NCBI RefSeq assembly: GCF_000190315.1
Contig: NC_015151.1
Span: forward strand, 2,210,509-2,274,508
Length of the DNA: 64,000 nt
DNA from: Vulcanisaeta moutnovskia 768-28
GTDB lineage: Archaea; Thermoproteota; Thermoprotei; Thermoproteales; Thermocladiaceae
Reading direction: 5' to 3'
Shown here: positions 54,028 to 62,851 of the stretch, one piece after another
Layout: every line of letters begins with the position of its first letter
Numbering within the stretch: position 1 is the stretch's first letter
Position numbers and translations under genes: made by a program
Notes under the pieces: model-generated
What the model was told of the DNA's origin: nothing
Database searches by the model: none
The model's input: the letters and a program-made list of their open reading frames with translations, nothing else

Positions 54028-54849
54028 GTGTTACTAACAAAGGCATTAGACGACACACCGCGTAGGATCGTAAGCCTTAACCCATCAATAACGGAGTTCC
54101 TATTCATAATAGGCGCAGGTAATAGAGTAGTTGGCACTGATGTCTGGAGCTACAGGCCTAGAGAGGCCATGAGGACCATTAAAATAGGCTCATTTACCTC
54201 AGCGGATATTGAAGCAATTAAGAAACTGAACCCCGACTTAGTAATACTCTCATACCCAGTGCAACGGCAGCTGGTTGAACCAATGAGTAGTATTGCCTCC
54301 GTACTTGCGGTACCAATGCCCGTAAATTTAAATGCAGTAATGAGCTCCTTCGAGATGATAGGTAAGTTACTTGACCTAGATGAGGAGACGCATAGGATAA
54401 TGGGCATATACATGGACTTACTAAGGTACTCCATAGATTTAAGAGATACCTTAGTTGTTCTATCCCTAGGGGATTACGTGATACCTTGTGAATCATCATA
54501 CATAGTATCAGCACTTGATAAGGTCGGTATTAAGTACGTCAAGGGCCTTAAATGTATTGAGCTAATCACTAATAGGGATGACGTTCTAAACATAGTTAAT
54601 AGGACCAATCCCCAATTAGTGATTTATGAGGGGAAGACCAAGGTATATAGACCGCAGGAAACAAATTGGATAAGTAAACCAATGCTATACACACCAAATG
54701 ACACACTTGCACACTTTGGACCGAGTTTTCCACTTGATATTCAGTTGCTAATTAATGCAATAAAGAACGGAGAAAAGACCGTAAGAGGCACATCAAGCAT
54801 TGTTAGGCCAAGTTTATATGATCCCTGGTATAGAATATTTTTAACTTAG
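54028..54849 (+). CDS. BtuF/TroA-like ligand-binding protein without signal peptide
   Basis: A 273-residue class III periplasmic-binding fold: RRIVSLNPSITEFLFIIGAGNRVVGT, then IGSFTSADIEAIKKLNPDLVIL, which is the cobalamin/haem/siderophore-binding pattern. There is no export signal or lipobox: GTG 54028 is fixed by a TATA-like AAATTTTAAT 26 bp upstream and the fold starts within 12 residues. The protein should therefore be cytoplasmic. It is followed after 10 bp by an MFS gene rather than an ABC permease. It may sense or chaperone a corrinoid or metal complex. Confidence 0.75.
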   Translation: MLLTKALDDTPRRIVSLNPSITEFLFIIGAGNRVVGTDVWSYRPREAMRTIKIGSFTSADIEAIKKLNPDLVILSYPVQRQLVEPMSSIASVLAVPMPVNLNAVMSSFEMIGKLLDLDEETHRIMGIYMDLLRYSIDLRDTLVVLSLGDYVIPCESSYIVSALDKVGIKYVKGLKCIELITNRDDVLNIVNRTNPQLVIYEGKTKVYRPQETNWISKPMLYTPNDTLAHFGPSFPLDIQLLINAIKNGEKTVRGTSSIVRPSLYDPWYRIFLT

Positions 54850-54859
54850 CCAATAGTTA

Positions 54860-56107
54860 ATGGTTTCTATGAGAGACTCAGTTTTTTGGCGATGGGCAAT
54901 TCTATTAAGTTATTGTTTCATTACGGCATCATCTCAGATGATCTGGCTTGAGTTCTCTGGAATAGCTGTTCCTCAAATGATCCTTATTTTCCACGTTAAC
55001 CTACTGATGATTGGGCTCATGGTATCGATCTGGCCATTAATATCAATACCATTAGCACTCATTAGTGGAGTACTCGCTGATAGGCTTGGTTATAGATTCA
55101 CTATATCATTAGGAGGCTCAATAATCGCATTATTCTCATGGTTAAGGCTTATTGCCGGTAAGGATTTCACACTATTATTACTATTTCAGAGCTTAGCTGG
55201 TATAGGTCAAACATTCATTTACGATAGTGTCACTAAGCTCGTGGGTGAACTGTTCCCAATAAATGAACAGGCCTTGGCTAATGGCGTAGGCGCTATGAGT
55301 GAAATCTTAGGAATGGCACTCGCATTGGTAATATCACCGTTATTAGTTCCAACACCATCATATAATTACCTTATGATAAACATAATAGTATACTCACTAA
55401 TTTCTACGATATCACTCATAACCTTCATCATCATTGGCAAAACCACCTATGTGAATACGCATAGTGGTTATGAAATTAGCACTAATATATCTATGCGTGA
55501 TATAATGAGCATTATGAGGATGCGAACCATAGTAATACTCATGATATTGTTCTTCGTAGGCACAGGGATCTTCGCAGCATTAACGCAATGGATAGAACCA
55601 ATACTATACTCTAGAAACATTCCTCAGATATATAGTGATTTAGCGGGTATGGTTATGTTAATTAGTGGTTCCCTTGGAATGATATTAATACCATACATAT
55701 ATGGTAAACTTCACACAAGGAGTTTATTCACGATAAATACATCAATATTAACACTGCTACTAATCCTATTCTCAATAAGACTACAATACCCAATACTTTA
55801 CTTCATAATTGCTGCCTTAATAGGATTCTTACTACTATCATTAGCACCACTAGGTCTTCAATTATCCCTCGAGATTGTTGGAACAAAAATAACAGGTACA
55901 ACAACGGGGTTACTAGGCTTAATGTCCGAGGCGGGTGCGTTCCTCATGGTCATAATAATTGGCGAGATCTACAGCACCACGGAGTCACAGTTCAAAGGTA
56001 ATCCATGGTTCATACCAATAATAGTAATGAGTTTACTATCCCTAGTACTTTCAATATTAAGTCTATTAATTGTCATAGACAGAGACCAATCATCTTTTAG
56101 GACCTGA
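54860..56107 (+). CDS. MFS transporter paired with the BtuF-like protein
   Basis: A 415-residue protein with 12 helices. The helix 2-3 loop LISGVLADRLGYRFTISLGG is a clear motif A. MIWLEFSGIAVPQM in helix 1 and AGIGQTFIYDSVTKLVGELFP in helix 4-5 resemble nitrate/cyanate and oxalate-type permeases. It begins 10 bp after the binding-protein gene and is surely co-transcribed with it, so it may move the same ligand. The 3' end overlaps the convergent DUF2250 gene by 18 bp. Confidence 0.85.
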   Translation: MVSMRDSVFWRWAILLSYCFITASSQMIWLEFSGIAVPQMILIFHVNLLMIGLMVSIWPLISIPLALISGVLADRLGYRFTISLGGSIIALFSWLRLIAGKDFTLLLLFQSLAGIGQTFIYDSVTKLVGELFPINEQALANGVGAMSEILGMALALVISPLLVPTPSYNYLMINIIVYSLISTISLITFIIIGKTTYVNTHSGYEISTNISMRDIMSIMRMRTIVILMILFFVGTGIFAALTQWIEPILYSRNIPQIYSDLAGMVMLISGSLGMILIPYIYGKLHTRSLFTINTSILTLLLILFSIRLQYPILYFIIAALIGFLLLSLAPLGLQLSLEIVGTKITGTTTGLLGLMSEAGAFLMVIIIGEIYSTTESQFKGNPWFIPIIVMSLLSLVLSILSLLIVIDRDQSSFRT

Positions 56108-56467
56108 CCTAACATAATTCTTCCAGACCTCACCAGCAACCTTCCTACCTATCTTCGTCAAGTCATAGTAAATACCTCTACCACGTCTCTCGGGATTTCT
56201 TTGTTTAACCTTTAACCATGGTTTAACTGACGATGTCACCCTACCCTTAAGCGAACCCCTAAACTCCTGTAACAAGCCCAGCTGGACTAGGCGCTGAACA
56301 GCCTTCTCAACCTCATCCTCAGGCACTATTGGTCGCCAACCAGCCGCACCAAGTAATCTCCTGGCCAGCAGCCAGGGTGTGTCTGGCCCGTAGTGATATA
56401 TGTGGGCTAATATCTTCTTCTCTAGATCCGTGAGCTGATCTATTACTGCGTTTATGTCATCTGGCAT
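56090..56467 (-). CDS. DUF2250-like winged-helix protein
   Basis: A 125-residue protein: LTDLEKKILAHIYHYGPDTPWLLARRL is helix-turn-helix material, followed by VEKAVQRLVQLGLLQEF (recognition helix region) and a wing GRGIYYDLTKIGRKVAGEV. The pattern matches archaeal DUF2250, a presumed transcription regulator. It lies 45 bp downstream of the gluconate dehydratase gene in the same direction, so the promoter is upstream of either gene. It could regulate that sugar-acid locus; this is inferred from position only. Confidence 0.65.
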   Translation of the reverse strand: MPDDINAVIDQLTDLEKKILAHIYHYGPDTPWLLARRLLGAAGWRPIVPEDEVEKAVQRLVQLGLLQEFRGSLKGRVTSSVKPWLKVKQRNPERRGRGIYYDLTKIGRKVAGEVWKNYVRSGPKR

Positions 56468-56512
56468 TTAAAAAATGGAATTAATAACTTATTTAAATCA
56501 ATAACTCCAGGA

Positions 56513-57709
56513 CTACCTATATTTTCTCCATGTACCCTTTATGACCCATACAGGCTCCTCCTCATGGAACGGCTCCATACCCTCAAATCTCATTTCATTG
56601 AGCACCTTCTCATTAACATCGATGCCAAGACCAGGTCTATTAGGCACCCTGTAATACCCATCCTCAATCCTAAAGGCGTTATTAACAAGGTCCTTCTTCC
56701 ACTGGGGCCAAAATTCATAGAAGCTCTCTTGAATTAATAGGTTATACGTGCTTGCATCAAATTGGAGTGTTGCGGCATGCTGAACGGGGCCAAAGGCATT
56801 ATGTGGTGCTAATTCGATACCGTATGCCTCGGTTAACGCCCTAATCCTAGTCATACCAGTGAAGCCCAGGGCATTTGTTATGTCAGGCTGTAAGACATCG
56901 ACTAACCCCATCTCAAGAAGTTGTAATGCTTCCTCCACACTAATTATTCTCTCACCCACAGCAATCCTTACAGTGGGTGCGGCGGCTTTTATCTTAGCCA
57001 AACCCTCAAAATTTAGATCGGGATGAACAGGCTCCTCCACAAACAATGGATTGAACTCCTCCATGGCCTTAACCATTCTAACGGCAGTATTCACATCAAA
57101 CCTACCATGAGTCTCAATAAGTATGTCCACGTACTTACCCACAGCCTCCCTGACAGCCCTGACACGCTCAACGGCCTCCTCAAGACCCTCCTCATCCATT
57201 TGGTCAAAGTATGGACCAAAAGGATCAAACTTCATGGCCTTAAAGCCCATGGAAACAACCTCCTTAGCTCTCTTAGCAAAGTCATCCGGTGTTACGCAAT
57301 CACTATACCAACCGTTTGCGTAGGCCTTAATCTTATCATTAACCAAACCACCAATTAATTGATAAATTGGCGCACCAAGGTATTTACCCAGCAGGTCGTG
57401 TAGGGCAATATCAACGGCGCTATATGCCGTAGCCGCCTCAAATGAACGGCTAATGTAGAACTCGTGCTTATACCACTCCCTGAATAGGTACTCAATCCTG
57501 AATGGATCCTTACCAATCATGAACCTCCTAACCTCCTCAATGGCCTTAACAACCTGGTTGACCCTAAGTGTTGGTACTGCCTCCCCATGACCAACTTGTC
57601 CATCATTCGTGACGACTCTTATTATTATTGAGACGGAGGCCCATGGAGAGGCTTTTGCAGTTGCCAGGTCACTAACTGGGTATATTTCTATATCCTTAAT
57701 TGTGACCAT
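56513..57709 (-). CDS. gad: Gluconate dehydratase (enolase superfamily)
   Basis: A 398-residue enolase-superfamily enzyme of the mandelate-racemase subgroup. FEAATAYSAVDIALHDLLGK, MKFDPFGPYFDQ (Lys), IETHGRFD, VEEPVH and GERIISVEEA hold the Mg2+-binding acids, and ELAPHNAFGP holds the general-acid His. Length and wording match the archaeal gluconate (and galactonate) dehydratase of the Entner-Doudoroff pathway, which makes 2-keto-3-deoxygluconate. A TATA-like AACTTAAATATA is about 25 bp before the ATG. It diverges from a DHA2-type MFS gene with its own box. Confidence 0.88.
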   Translation of the reverse strand: MVTIKDIEIYPVSDLATAKASPWASVSIIIRVVTNDGQVGHGEAVPTLRVNQVVKAIEEVRRFMIGKDPFRIEYLFREWYKHEFYISRSFEAATAYSAVDIALHDLLGKYLGAPIYQLIGGLVNDKIKAYANGWYSDCVTPDDFAKRAKEVVSMGFKAMKFDPFGPYFDQMDEEGLEEAVERVRAVREAVGKYVDILIETHGRFDVNTAVRMVKAMEEFNPLFVEEPVHPDLNFEGLAKIKAAAPTVRIAVGERIISVEEALQLLEMGLVDVLQPDITNALGFTGMTRIRALTEAYGIELAPHNAFGPVQHAATLQFDASTYNLLIQESFYEFWPQWKKDLVNNAFRIEDGYYRVPNRPGLGIDVNEKVLNEMRFEGMEPFHEEEPVWVIKGTWRKYR

Positions 57710-57787
57710 ATAGTCCTGATAATGCCCCTATATTTAAGTTTGGTTTTGTAATAAAGATTTAAAGCGACTAATTGTAATGACACCTTA

Positions 57788-59224
57788 ATGGATAGGGTGC
57801 AATTCATTGTATTAACGCTACTCACCCTGGCATCATTTATGACTGCATTGGATAGCACAATAGTTGTCCTTGCAATACCCGTAATGCTAACGGCATTACA
57901 CACCGACTTATCAATACTTGTCTGGGTAATACTAATTTACATACTCGCTGTCACAATATTCTCAACACAGTTAGGAAAGCTCGGCGATCTAAGGGGTAGA
58001 GCCAAGATGTTCAATATAGGCGTAATACTGTTTGGTGTAGGTAGTGCATTATGTGGTTTATCAACCAATGCCATAGAGCTTATTGGATTCCGAACAGTAC
58101 AGGCATTTGGAGGCTCGCTCATGTCTAGTAATACCATGGCCATAGCCAGTGATTACTTTAAGCCCGAGGAGAGAGGGTTCGTGTTTGGAACCACGTCAAT
58201 GGGTTGGAACCTGGGTGCCGTGGCTGGTATACTGGCTGGCGGTATCATAACAACATTTATTGGTTGGAGGTGGATATTCTACATTAACGTGCCAATAGCC
58301 ATAATCAGCTTCATAACGGGCTTAGCATACCTAAGGGACAGGGGTATTAGGGTTAGGCAGGAGTTTGATATATATGGCGCAATAACCCTTGGGCTATCCC
58401 TTGGTCTCCTATCGATGGCTGGTATAACCTACGCGGGCGTTGGCTATAACACTACCGTAGGTGTGATGATGTTGGTAGGCGTAGTCTTATTCCTGCTATT
58501 TATTTATATAGAGACCAAGACGAAGTCTCCATTAATAAGTCTGAGACTCTTCAGGATCAGGATGTTCACGCTATCAAGCTTCTCCTACTTCTTCCAGTAC
58601 ATGGCTAATAATGCAATACTATTCCTACTGATAATGTATTTACAGGGGGTTAGGGGGTTAAACCCATTCTACGCATCTATATGGCTAGTTCCTGGTTACC
58701 TACTTGGCTCAATAGCGGCGACATTCGGCGGTAAATTGGCGGATAGATCCGACGCCAGGGTAATAGCCTCAATCGGCCTCACACTTCAGGCCGTGGCATA
58801 CGTATTATACGACATATTACTGACGCTAACAACACCGTTTTATTACATAACAATAATAGCATCAATAAGCGGCATTGGGGCTGGGATGTTCTTCGCAGCC
58901 AATGGTAAGATGGTGATGTTCGATGTACCGAGGGACATGTATGGAATAGCCTCGGGAACGAATAGAACCATCGGCAACATAGGCATATTACTCAGTTTCA
59001 TAATTGCCATTGTAGTATCCTCAATGGCAATACCAAGAAGCATTGCCTTCCAAATATTCGTGGGATCATCAACACTAACACCAAGCCTAATGGCACCCTT
59101 CATAAACAGCCTACACATGGCATTTAGAGCATCCCTAGCCCTAATAGTAATTGCTATAACAACCTCCTGGAGTAGGACCAGGGTACCAATGACACAACAA
59201 AGAAAGATAGTAAATAAGCCATAA
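57788..59224 (+). CDS. MFS transporter, 14-helix DHA2 type
   Basis: A 478-residue protein with 14 predicted helices. TALDSTIVVLAIPVML in helix 1, motif A QLGKLGDLRGRAKMFNIG, and motif C-like TSMGWNLGAVAGILAGGII are DHA2 drug-antiporter hallmarks. A TATA-like AGATTTAAAGC lies about 28 bp before the ATG. Divergence from the gluconate dehydratase gene allows a role in sugar-acid traffic, but the family usually exports drugs. Confidence 0.88.
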   Translation: MDRVQFIVLTLLTLASFMTALDSTIVVLAIPVMLTALHTDLSILVWVILIYILAVTIFSTQLGKLGDLRGRAKMFNIGVILFGVGSALCGLSTNAIELIGFRTVQAFGGSLMSSNTMAIASDYFKPEERGFVFGTTSMGWNLGAVAGILAGGIITTFIGWRWIFYINVPIAIISFITGLAYLRDRGIRVRQEFDIYGAITLGLSLGLLSMAGITYAGVGYNTTVGVMMLVGVVLFLLFIYIETKTKSPLISLRLFRIRMFTLSSFSYFFQYMANNAILFLLIMYLQGVRGLNPFYASIWLVPGYLLGSIAATFGGKLADRSDARVIASIGLTLQAVAYVLYDILLTLTTPFYYITIIASISGIGAGMFFAANGKMVMFDVPRDMYGIASGTNRTIGNIGILLSFIIAIVVSSMAIPRSIAFQIFVGSSTLTPSLMAPFINSLHMAFRASLALIVIAITTSWSRTRVPMTQQRKIVNKP

Positions 59225-59256
59225 GTATTTTTAAGTGAGATCATCCATTATCCCCC

Positions 59257-59744
59257 ATGATAGAGCAATTACCTAAGCCCTGGTTCGATCTTAATAAGTA
59301 CAGGGAGGCCAGGTTGAGGGAGGCAATGTATGAAGCTGAGCTCGCCGAGTCATTCCTAAATCAGGGACTTATGATGAACGTAGCAGGTAGGGCATTCCAG
59401 GCATGGAAGACGCTAGAGCGGCGGCATATACTGTAGATAAGATATAATGAATTAAGGAAGTTATTCCCAGGTACAAAGAAATTAAGGGGTTTCAGAACGA
59501 GGATTGGAAAGGCTTACTGGATTGTAGCTGTTATGTCAACAACTGTGCTGAAAACAGTGGCCAGGTAATAGGCGATGACATTGACATATACACAAACATG
59601 GCGCTATGATTGCATGAGTCCCAATACAATGGGCCAGATAAACAGGGCATACTAAGTCCATACCCAGATGATGAGTCTGCAGCCAAGGATACAAGGACAT
59701 TAATAAGTAAGACTAGAGAACTTACGAAGAAGGCCGTTCAATAA
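59257..59744 (+). pseudogene. PaREP1-family relic
   Basis: The first frame reads PKPWFDLNKYREARLREAMY then EAELAESFLNQGLMMNVAGR, the PaREP1 pattern of Thermoproteales repeat-family proteins. Later parts follow in other frames: AAAYTVDKI, then FRTRIGKAYWIVAVMSTTV, then DDIDIYTNMAL, a TGA and a tail ending KTRELTKKAVQ at 59744. At least two frameshifts and one stop are present in about 160 codons. The gene is dead. It ends 43 bp before tRNA-Thr. PaREP1 function is unknown; copies are often scattered as family repeats. Confidence 0.75.
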
Positions 59745-59787
59745 CCATCACGAAAAGCTTAAAATTCCTCAGGGAAACAAGTGTTTC

Positions 59788-59886
<99 letters not shown>

Positions 59887-60110
59887 CGTTCGTTGTCTCT
59901 CCATTATAGTACTCTATTATATTTAATTTAACTTCTTCTAAATGATGATAGCTGGAAGGGTACTTGCCCTTTTATTTTATAGCCTATGTGATATCCCTAG
60001 GAATAAACGCAGTAATAGAACGTGAAAAGGCCATAAAATATGAGGATAACTAACAAGTAGTGCGTTTAATTCGAAAAATATTTAAGTCACATTCTCTTTA
60101 TTATCTTTTA
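59887..60110. other. Gap with a possible small-gene relic
   Basis: A TATA-like CTATTATATTTAAT (about 59912-59925) is 25 bp before ATG 59942/59945. That frame reads IAGRVLALLFYSLCDI and stops. Another frame then reads ISLGINAVIEREKAIKYEDN to about 60052. This may be a frameshifted microgene; the evidence is weak. A hairpin AAGGG-TACTTG-CCCTT with T-rich tail lies near 59957-59976. Confidence 0.25.
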
Positions 60111-60362
60111 ATGGGATTAATTGATGAGGTAGGTAATGCCATGCTCTGGTCAGCTATAGCTAGCTTAGTATTAATTGCATTATCCTTTGCGTTCTCCATG
60201 GTTCCAGTCATTAAAGCCCTGCATGAGTATTCCACATTCACAGTCCTAATGGGCCTTGTCTCATTTATAATTGCTACATATGCAGCACTAATCTATATAG
60301 TTGGCTATGTGATTGAGATTATACTTAATAAATGTATAAGAGCATGTAGAAGATGCAAATAG
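60111..60362 (+). CDS. Small two- to three-helix membrane protein
   Basis: An 83-residue protein from ATG 60111 (MGLIDEVGNAML). Hydrophobic segments are AIASLVLIALSFAFSMVPVI, FTVLMGLVSFIIATYAALIYI and VGYVIEIIL, with a basic Cys-containing tail CIRACRRCK. A GTG at 60060 opens a longer frame, but the TATA-like AAATATTTAA (60075-60084) lies between, about 28-30 bp from the ATG, so the shorter form is preferred. The function is unknown. Confidence 0.5.
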   Translation: MGLIDEVGNAMLWSAIASLVLIALSFAFSMVPVIKALHEYSTFTVLMGLVSFIIATYAALIYIVGYVIEIILNKCIRACRRCK

Positions 60363-60405
60363 TTCGAGTGCTTACTATGGTTTTTATTTACATTGACTCT
60401 TTAGT

Positions 60406-61233
60406 TTATTCTATTGATATTTCCCCCGCTGTGTCTATTCCGCACTTTATTATGTCCATCTTTGTGTTCATTAGACATATGAGTTGTCTCATGGTTAGTG
60501 GCCCGAGTGCCTCTATTTTGCTTAGTTCGGTTTTGCCTAGTCCGTACTCCTGGGCTACCTCCTTTAGGTCTTCTGGAGTTACGTAGTCAGGTAGTGTTAT
60601 TGCCCCTAGCCTCAGTATGTCGAATAGTGGTGTGTCTATCTTCGATATTAGGTTAACCACGTCTGGGAGCAACGTAATTATTATCTTGGTCGACGGTATT
60701 GCCTGCATGTTATTCCTAAATGCGTGTATGGCGTTTATGAAGTCCATGGACCTAGGATCATCCTGACTGAGTAATCCCTCATCAATACCAATTACTAATG
60801 GCGCCATGCCCAGTAATTCCACTGCATCATTGAGTAGTTTTAGTGTTTCCATTGGTTTCAATTTTGCACTTTCAACAACCTCATCAGGACCCGCCTTTGC
60901 AAATGCCCTAAGTAATCCCTTTATGCTCATTCTCTTCAATTTCTCCTGAATCTCCCTAACCTCACGAATATTATCTGCAAATACCGTAGAGACTATCGCT
61001 GATAAATCCCTATCCCTAACCTCAGTCATGTCGGCATACATGAATATTCCATCACCAATGCCCTCAAGACTAAGGAGCAATGTCGTTTTTCCAGTACCTG
61101 CCCTACCAATTATCGCCATTAATTGGTAATCCTCATGAACCATACCCAACAACTTCTCCCTGGCAGCCCTCCATGACGGGCCAAGCAATCTTATACTCGA
61201 ACCCCTATTAGGAACTAAGAACCTCTGCATCAC
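60406..61233 (-). CDS. AAA-type P-loop ATPase
   Basis: A 275-residue ATPase of the STAND/ORC-like group: Walker A IIGRAGTGKTTLLL (about residues 41-54), Walker B PLVIGIDEGLL (about 144-154), sensor-1-like KIIITLLPD and a C-terminal helical lid. Many such archaeal ATPases load or remodel nucleoprotein complexes. It overlaps the upstream gene by 26 bp on the same strand, so the two proteins are translationally coupled and probably act together. The specific function is unknown. Confidence 0.7.
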   Translation of the reverse strand: MMQRFLVPNRGSSIRLLGPSWRAAREKLLGMVHEDYQLMAIIGRAGTGKTTLLLSLEGIGDGIFMYADMTEVRDRDLSAIVSTVFADNIREVREIQEKLKRMSIKGLLRAFAKAGPDEVVESAKLKPMETLKLLNDAVELLGMAPLVIGIDEGLLSQDDPRSMDFINAIHAFRNNMQAIPSTKIIITLLPDVVNLISKIDTPLFDILRLGAITLPDYVTPEDLKEVAQEYGLGKTELSKIEALGPLTMRQLICLMNTKMDIIKCGIDTAGEISIE

Positions 61234-61726
61234 CCACCACCTTTACCAGACCATAGTATGATGAACCAATTTTTAACCTGCGGGAACCACCATGCGCAAA
61301 CACAAATCTACCTCTGTGAAACTTAATCACCTTAACCAGGAATTCCTCAGCCTCCTTAGTTGGTACATTGAGCCTACCCTCTATGTACTTAATAACATCA
61401 CCAATATCCGCATAGCCAGACAGTGGATTTGCCAACTTCCTAATGCCTTCAATGACCAGCGTTAGTGGGTCGACATCCTCCCTGGGCGTTAATATGCTAT
61501 TTACCCTATTCATCATTTCTCTATCCGTAAATATCACACTCCTACCCTGACCACTCTTAACAACCTTAGCCTTGCCAATATCCACTAGGTATTGAACAAC
61601 ATTATCAGGATCCTTAACCCACTTACCCAGGGTACTCATGTATGTTGTATACGCAACTCTAATGCCATCAATATCCTCCCTACCAAGCACAACTCCAATT
61701 ACATACGCCAGATCCAACCTATCCAC
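61208..61726 (-). CDS. Hypothetical partner of the AAA-type ATPase (winged-helix-like)
   Basis: A 172-residue protein. AYTTYMSTLGKWVKDPDNVVQYLVDIGKAKVVKSGQG and ADIGDVIKYIEGRLNVPTKEAEEFLVKVIKFHRGRFVF both look like winged-helix units, so two tandem DNA-binding domains are plausible. Its end overlaps the ATPase start by 26 bp. A DNA-binding adaptor plus ATPase is my reading; no named family is recognised. Confidence 0.55.
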   Translation of the reverse strand: MDRLDLAYVIGVVLGREDIDGIRVAYTTYMSTLGKWVKDPDNVVQYLVDIGKAKVVKSGQGRSVIFTDREMMNRVNSILTPREDVDPLTLVIEGIRKLANPLSGYADIGDVIKYIEGRLNVPTKEAEEFLVKVIKFHRGRFVFAHGGSRRLKIGSSYYGLVKVVGDAEVLSS

Positions 61727-61817
61727 GGTATAGGTTATAATTCAGTATTAAATTATGCTATGTCTTATAATAAGTAATTATTATGTAGATAATACATGGG
61801 TATTGATATTAATAATC

Positions 61818-62399
61818 CTAAATGGCATTAATGGATTTGAGGAAATCAAGTACTAATTTCACAAATTCCCTGGGCCTATCGAGATAGGCAGGATGACCAG
61901 CACCATCAATTACCTCAACCCTAAAGCCAGCCCCCCTCATAGCCTCCATATTCTCCCTACCAGAGACCCTGTCCTTGCTTCCCCAGATGCCCATCACTGG
62001 GACCTTTATCCTGGATAGGTTGATGCTTGGCACCCTAACAGGCCCAACAACAATACCAGCAACCGCCGGATAATTCAATACTAAGTACCTAAGGACAGTC
62101 TCACCTCCCAAACTTGCACCAATAAGTATAGGTGCCTCGATATTCAATGCCTTAATTATTGAGTATAGGTGATTTGCATAATCATTTGGGTCGTTTATAG
62201 CGAAATGCGTGCTTCTTGATTTGGGTCCATATGGCATGTCTATGGCATATATCCTAAATCCAGGGAAATCATTTCCGCAGCAGTTAATCCAGTCATTAGC
62301 ATTGAAGCTAAAGCCGTGTACCATGACCATTGGTTTACCATCACCATGCACTAAGTACCTCACCGACCTACCATTCACTCTCATCCAATTCTCGCTCAC
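61818..62399 (-). CDS. Alpha/beta hydrolase
   Basis: A 193-residue serine hydrolase: PMVMVHGFSFNANDW (oxyanion HG), ILIGASLGGETVLRYL (nucleophile Ser in GxSxG), VPVMGIWGSKDRVSG (acid Asp) and DGAGHPAYLDRP (His). The cap domain is very short, so the active site is open. It is probably an esterase, and the substrate is unknown. It is transcribed toward the ATPase pair with a 91-bp gap. Confidence 0.88.
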   Translation of the reverse strand: MSENWMRVNGRSVRYLVHGDGKPMVMVHGFSFNANDWINCCGNDFPGFRIYAIDMPYGPKSRSTHFAINDPNDYANHLYSIIKALNIEAPILIGASLGGETVLRYLVLNYPAVAGIVVGPVRVPSINLSRIKVPVMGIWGSKDRVSGRENMEAMRGAGFRVEVIDGAGHPAYLDRPREFVKLVLDFLKSINAI

Positions 62400-62535
62400 G
62401 GCAAAAACCTAGATCAACCTTTTATTTTACTTTCCCAGATCTCGCTAATCATTACCTTAATTTGTACCATTGTGTAATTCCTGATTAAGGTGGTCATAAG
62501 GTTTTTAAGTAAGTTCTTTGCTTACGTTAATTCGC

Positions 62536-62814
62536 ATGAGATTTTGTCCTAGATGTGGAGGGTTGATGGTCCCCGTGAAGAAGGAGGGAAAGGTTTACCT
62601 GAGGTGTCAGAGGTGTGGTTATGAGGAGGAATTGAAGAGCAGTGATGCTAAGTCCTATGTTGATAAGAAGAGTGTTGAGAAGAAGGGTGCCGTAATAGTA
62701 GAGAGTTATGAGGAGAAGGAGCCTGGCGAGGAGGAGAAGGAGCTTAAGGAGGACTACGTTAAGCAGCTCCTTGATAATCTCTACGAGACGGAGAGTGAAC
62801 AGGAGGAGGATTAG
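62536..62814 (+). CDS. TFS/RPB9-like N-terminal zinc ribbon with acidic tail
   Basis: A 92-residue protein. MRFCPRCGGLMVPVKK ... LRCQRCGYEEE is the N-terminal zinc ribbon (two CxxC pairs) of archaeal RNA polymerase cleavage factor TFS and of RPB9. The second ribbon with the catalytic DE pair is missing. In its place is a highly charged tail (EKEPGEEEKELKEDYVKQLL). It therefore cannot stimulate RNA cleavage and may be a polymerase-binding regulator. ATG 62536 is 28-35 bp after a TATA-like GTTTTTAAG; an upstream TTG-led extension is unlikely. Confidence 0.75.
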   Translation: MRFCPRCGGLMVPVKKEGKVYLRCQRCGYEEELKSSDAKSYVDKKSVEKKGAVIVESYEEKEPGEEEKELKEDYVKQLLDNLYETESEQEED

Positions 62815-62851
62815 GATTAAAATGAAGTTACTTATTGTTTGTTAGGTAATA

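Noticed and set aside
59942-59990. ATGATGA after tRNA-Thr as a C/D sRNA
   Set aside because: No CTGA follows within 60 nt, so box D is missing.
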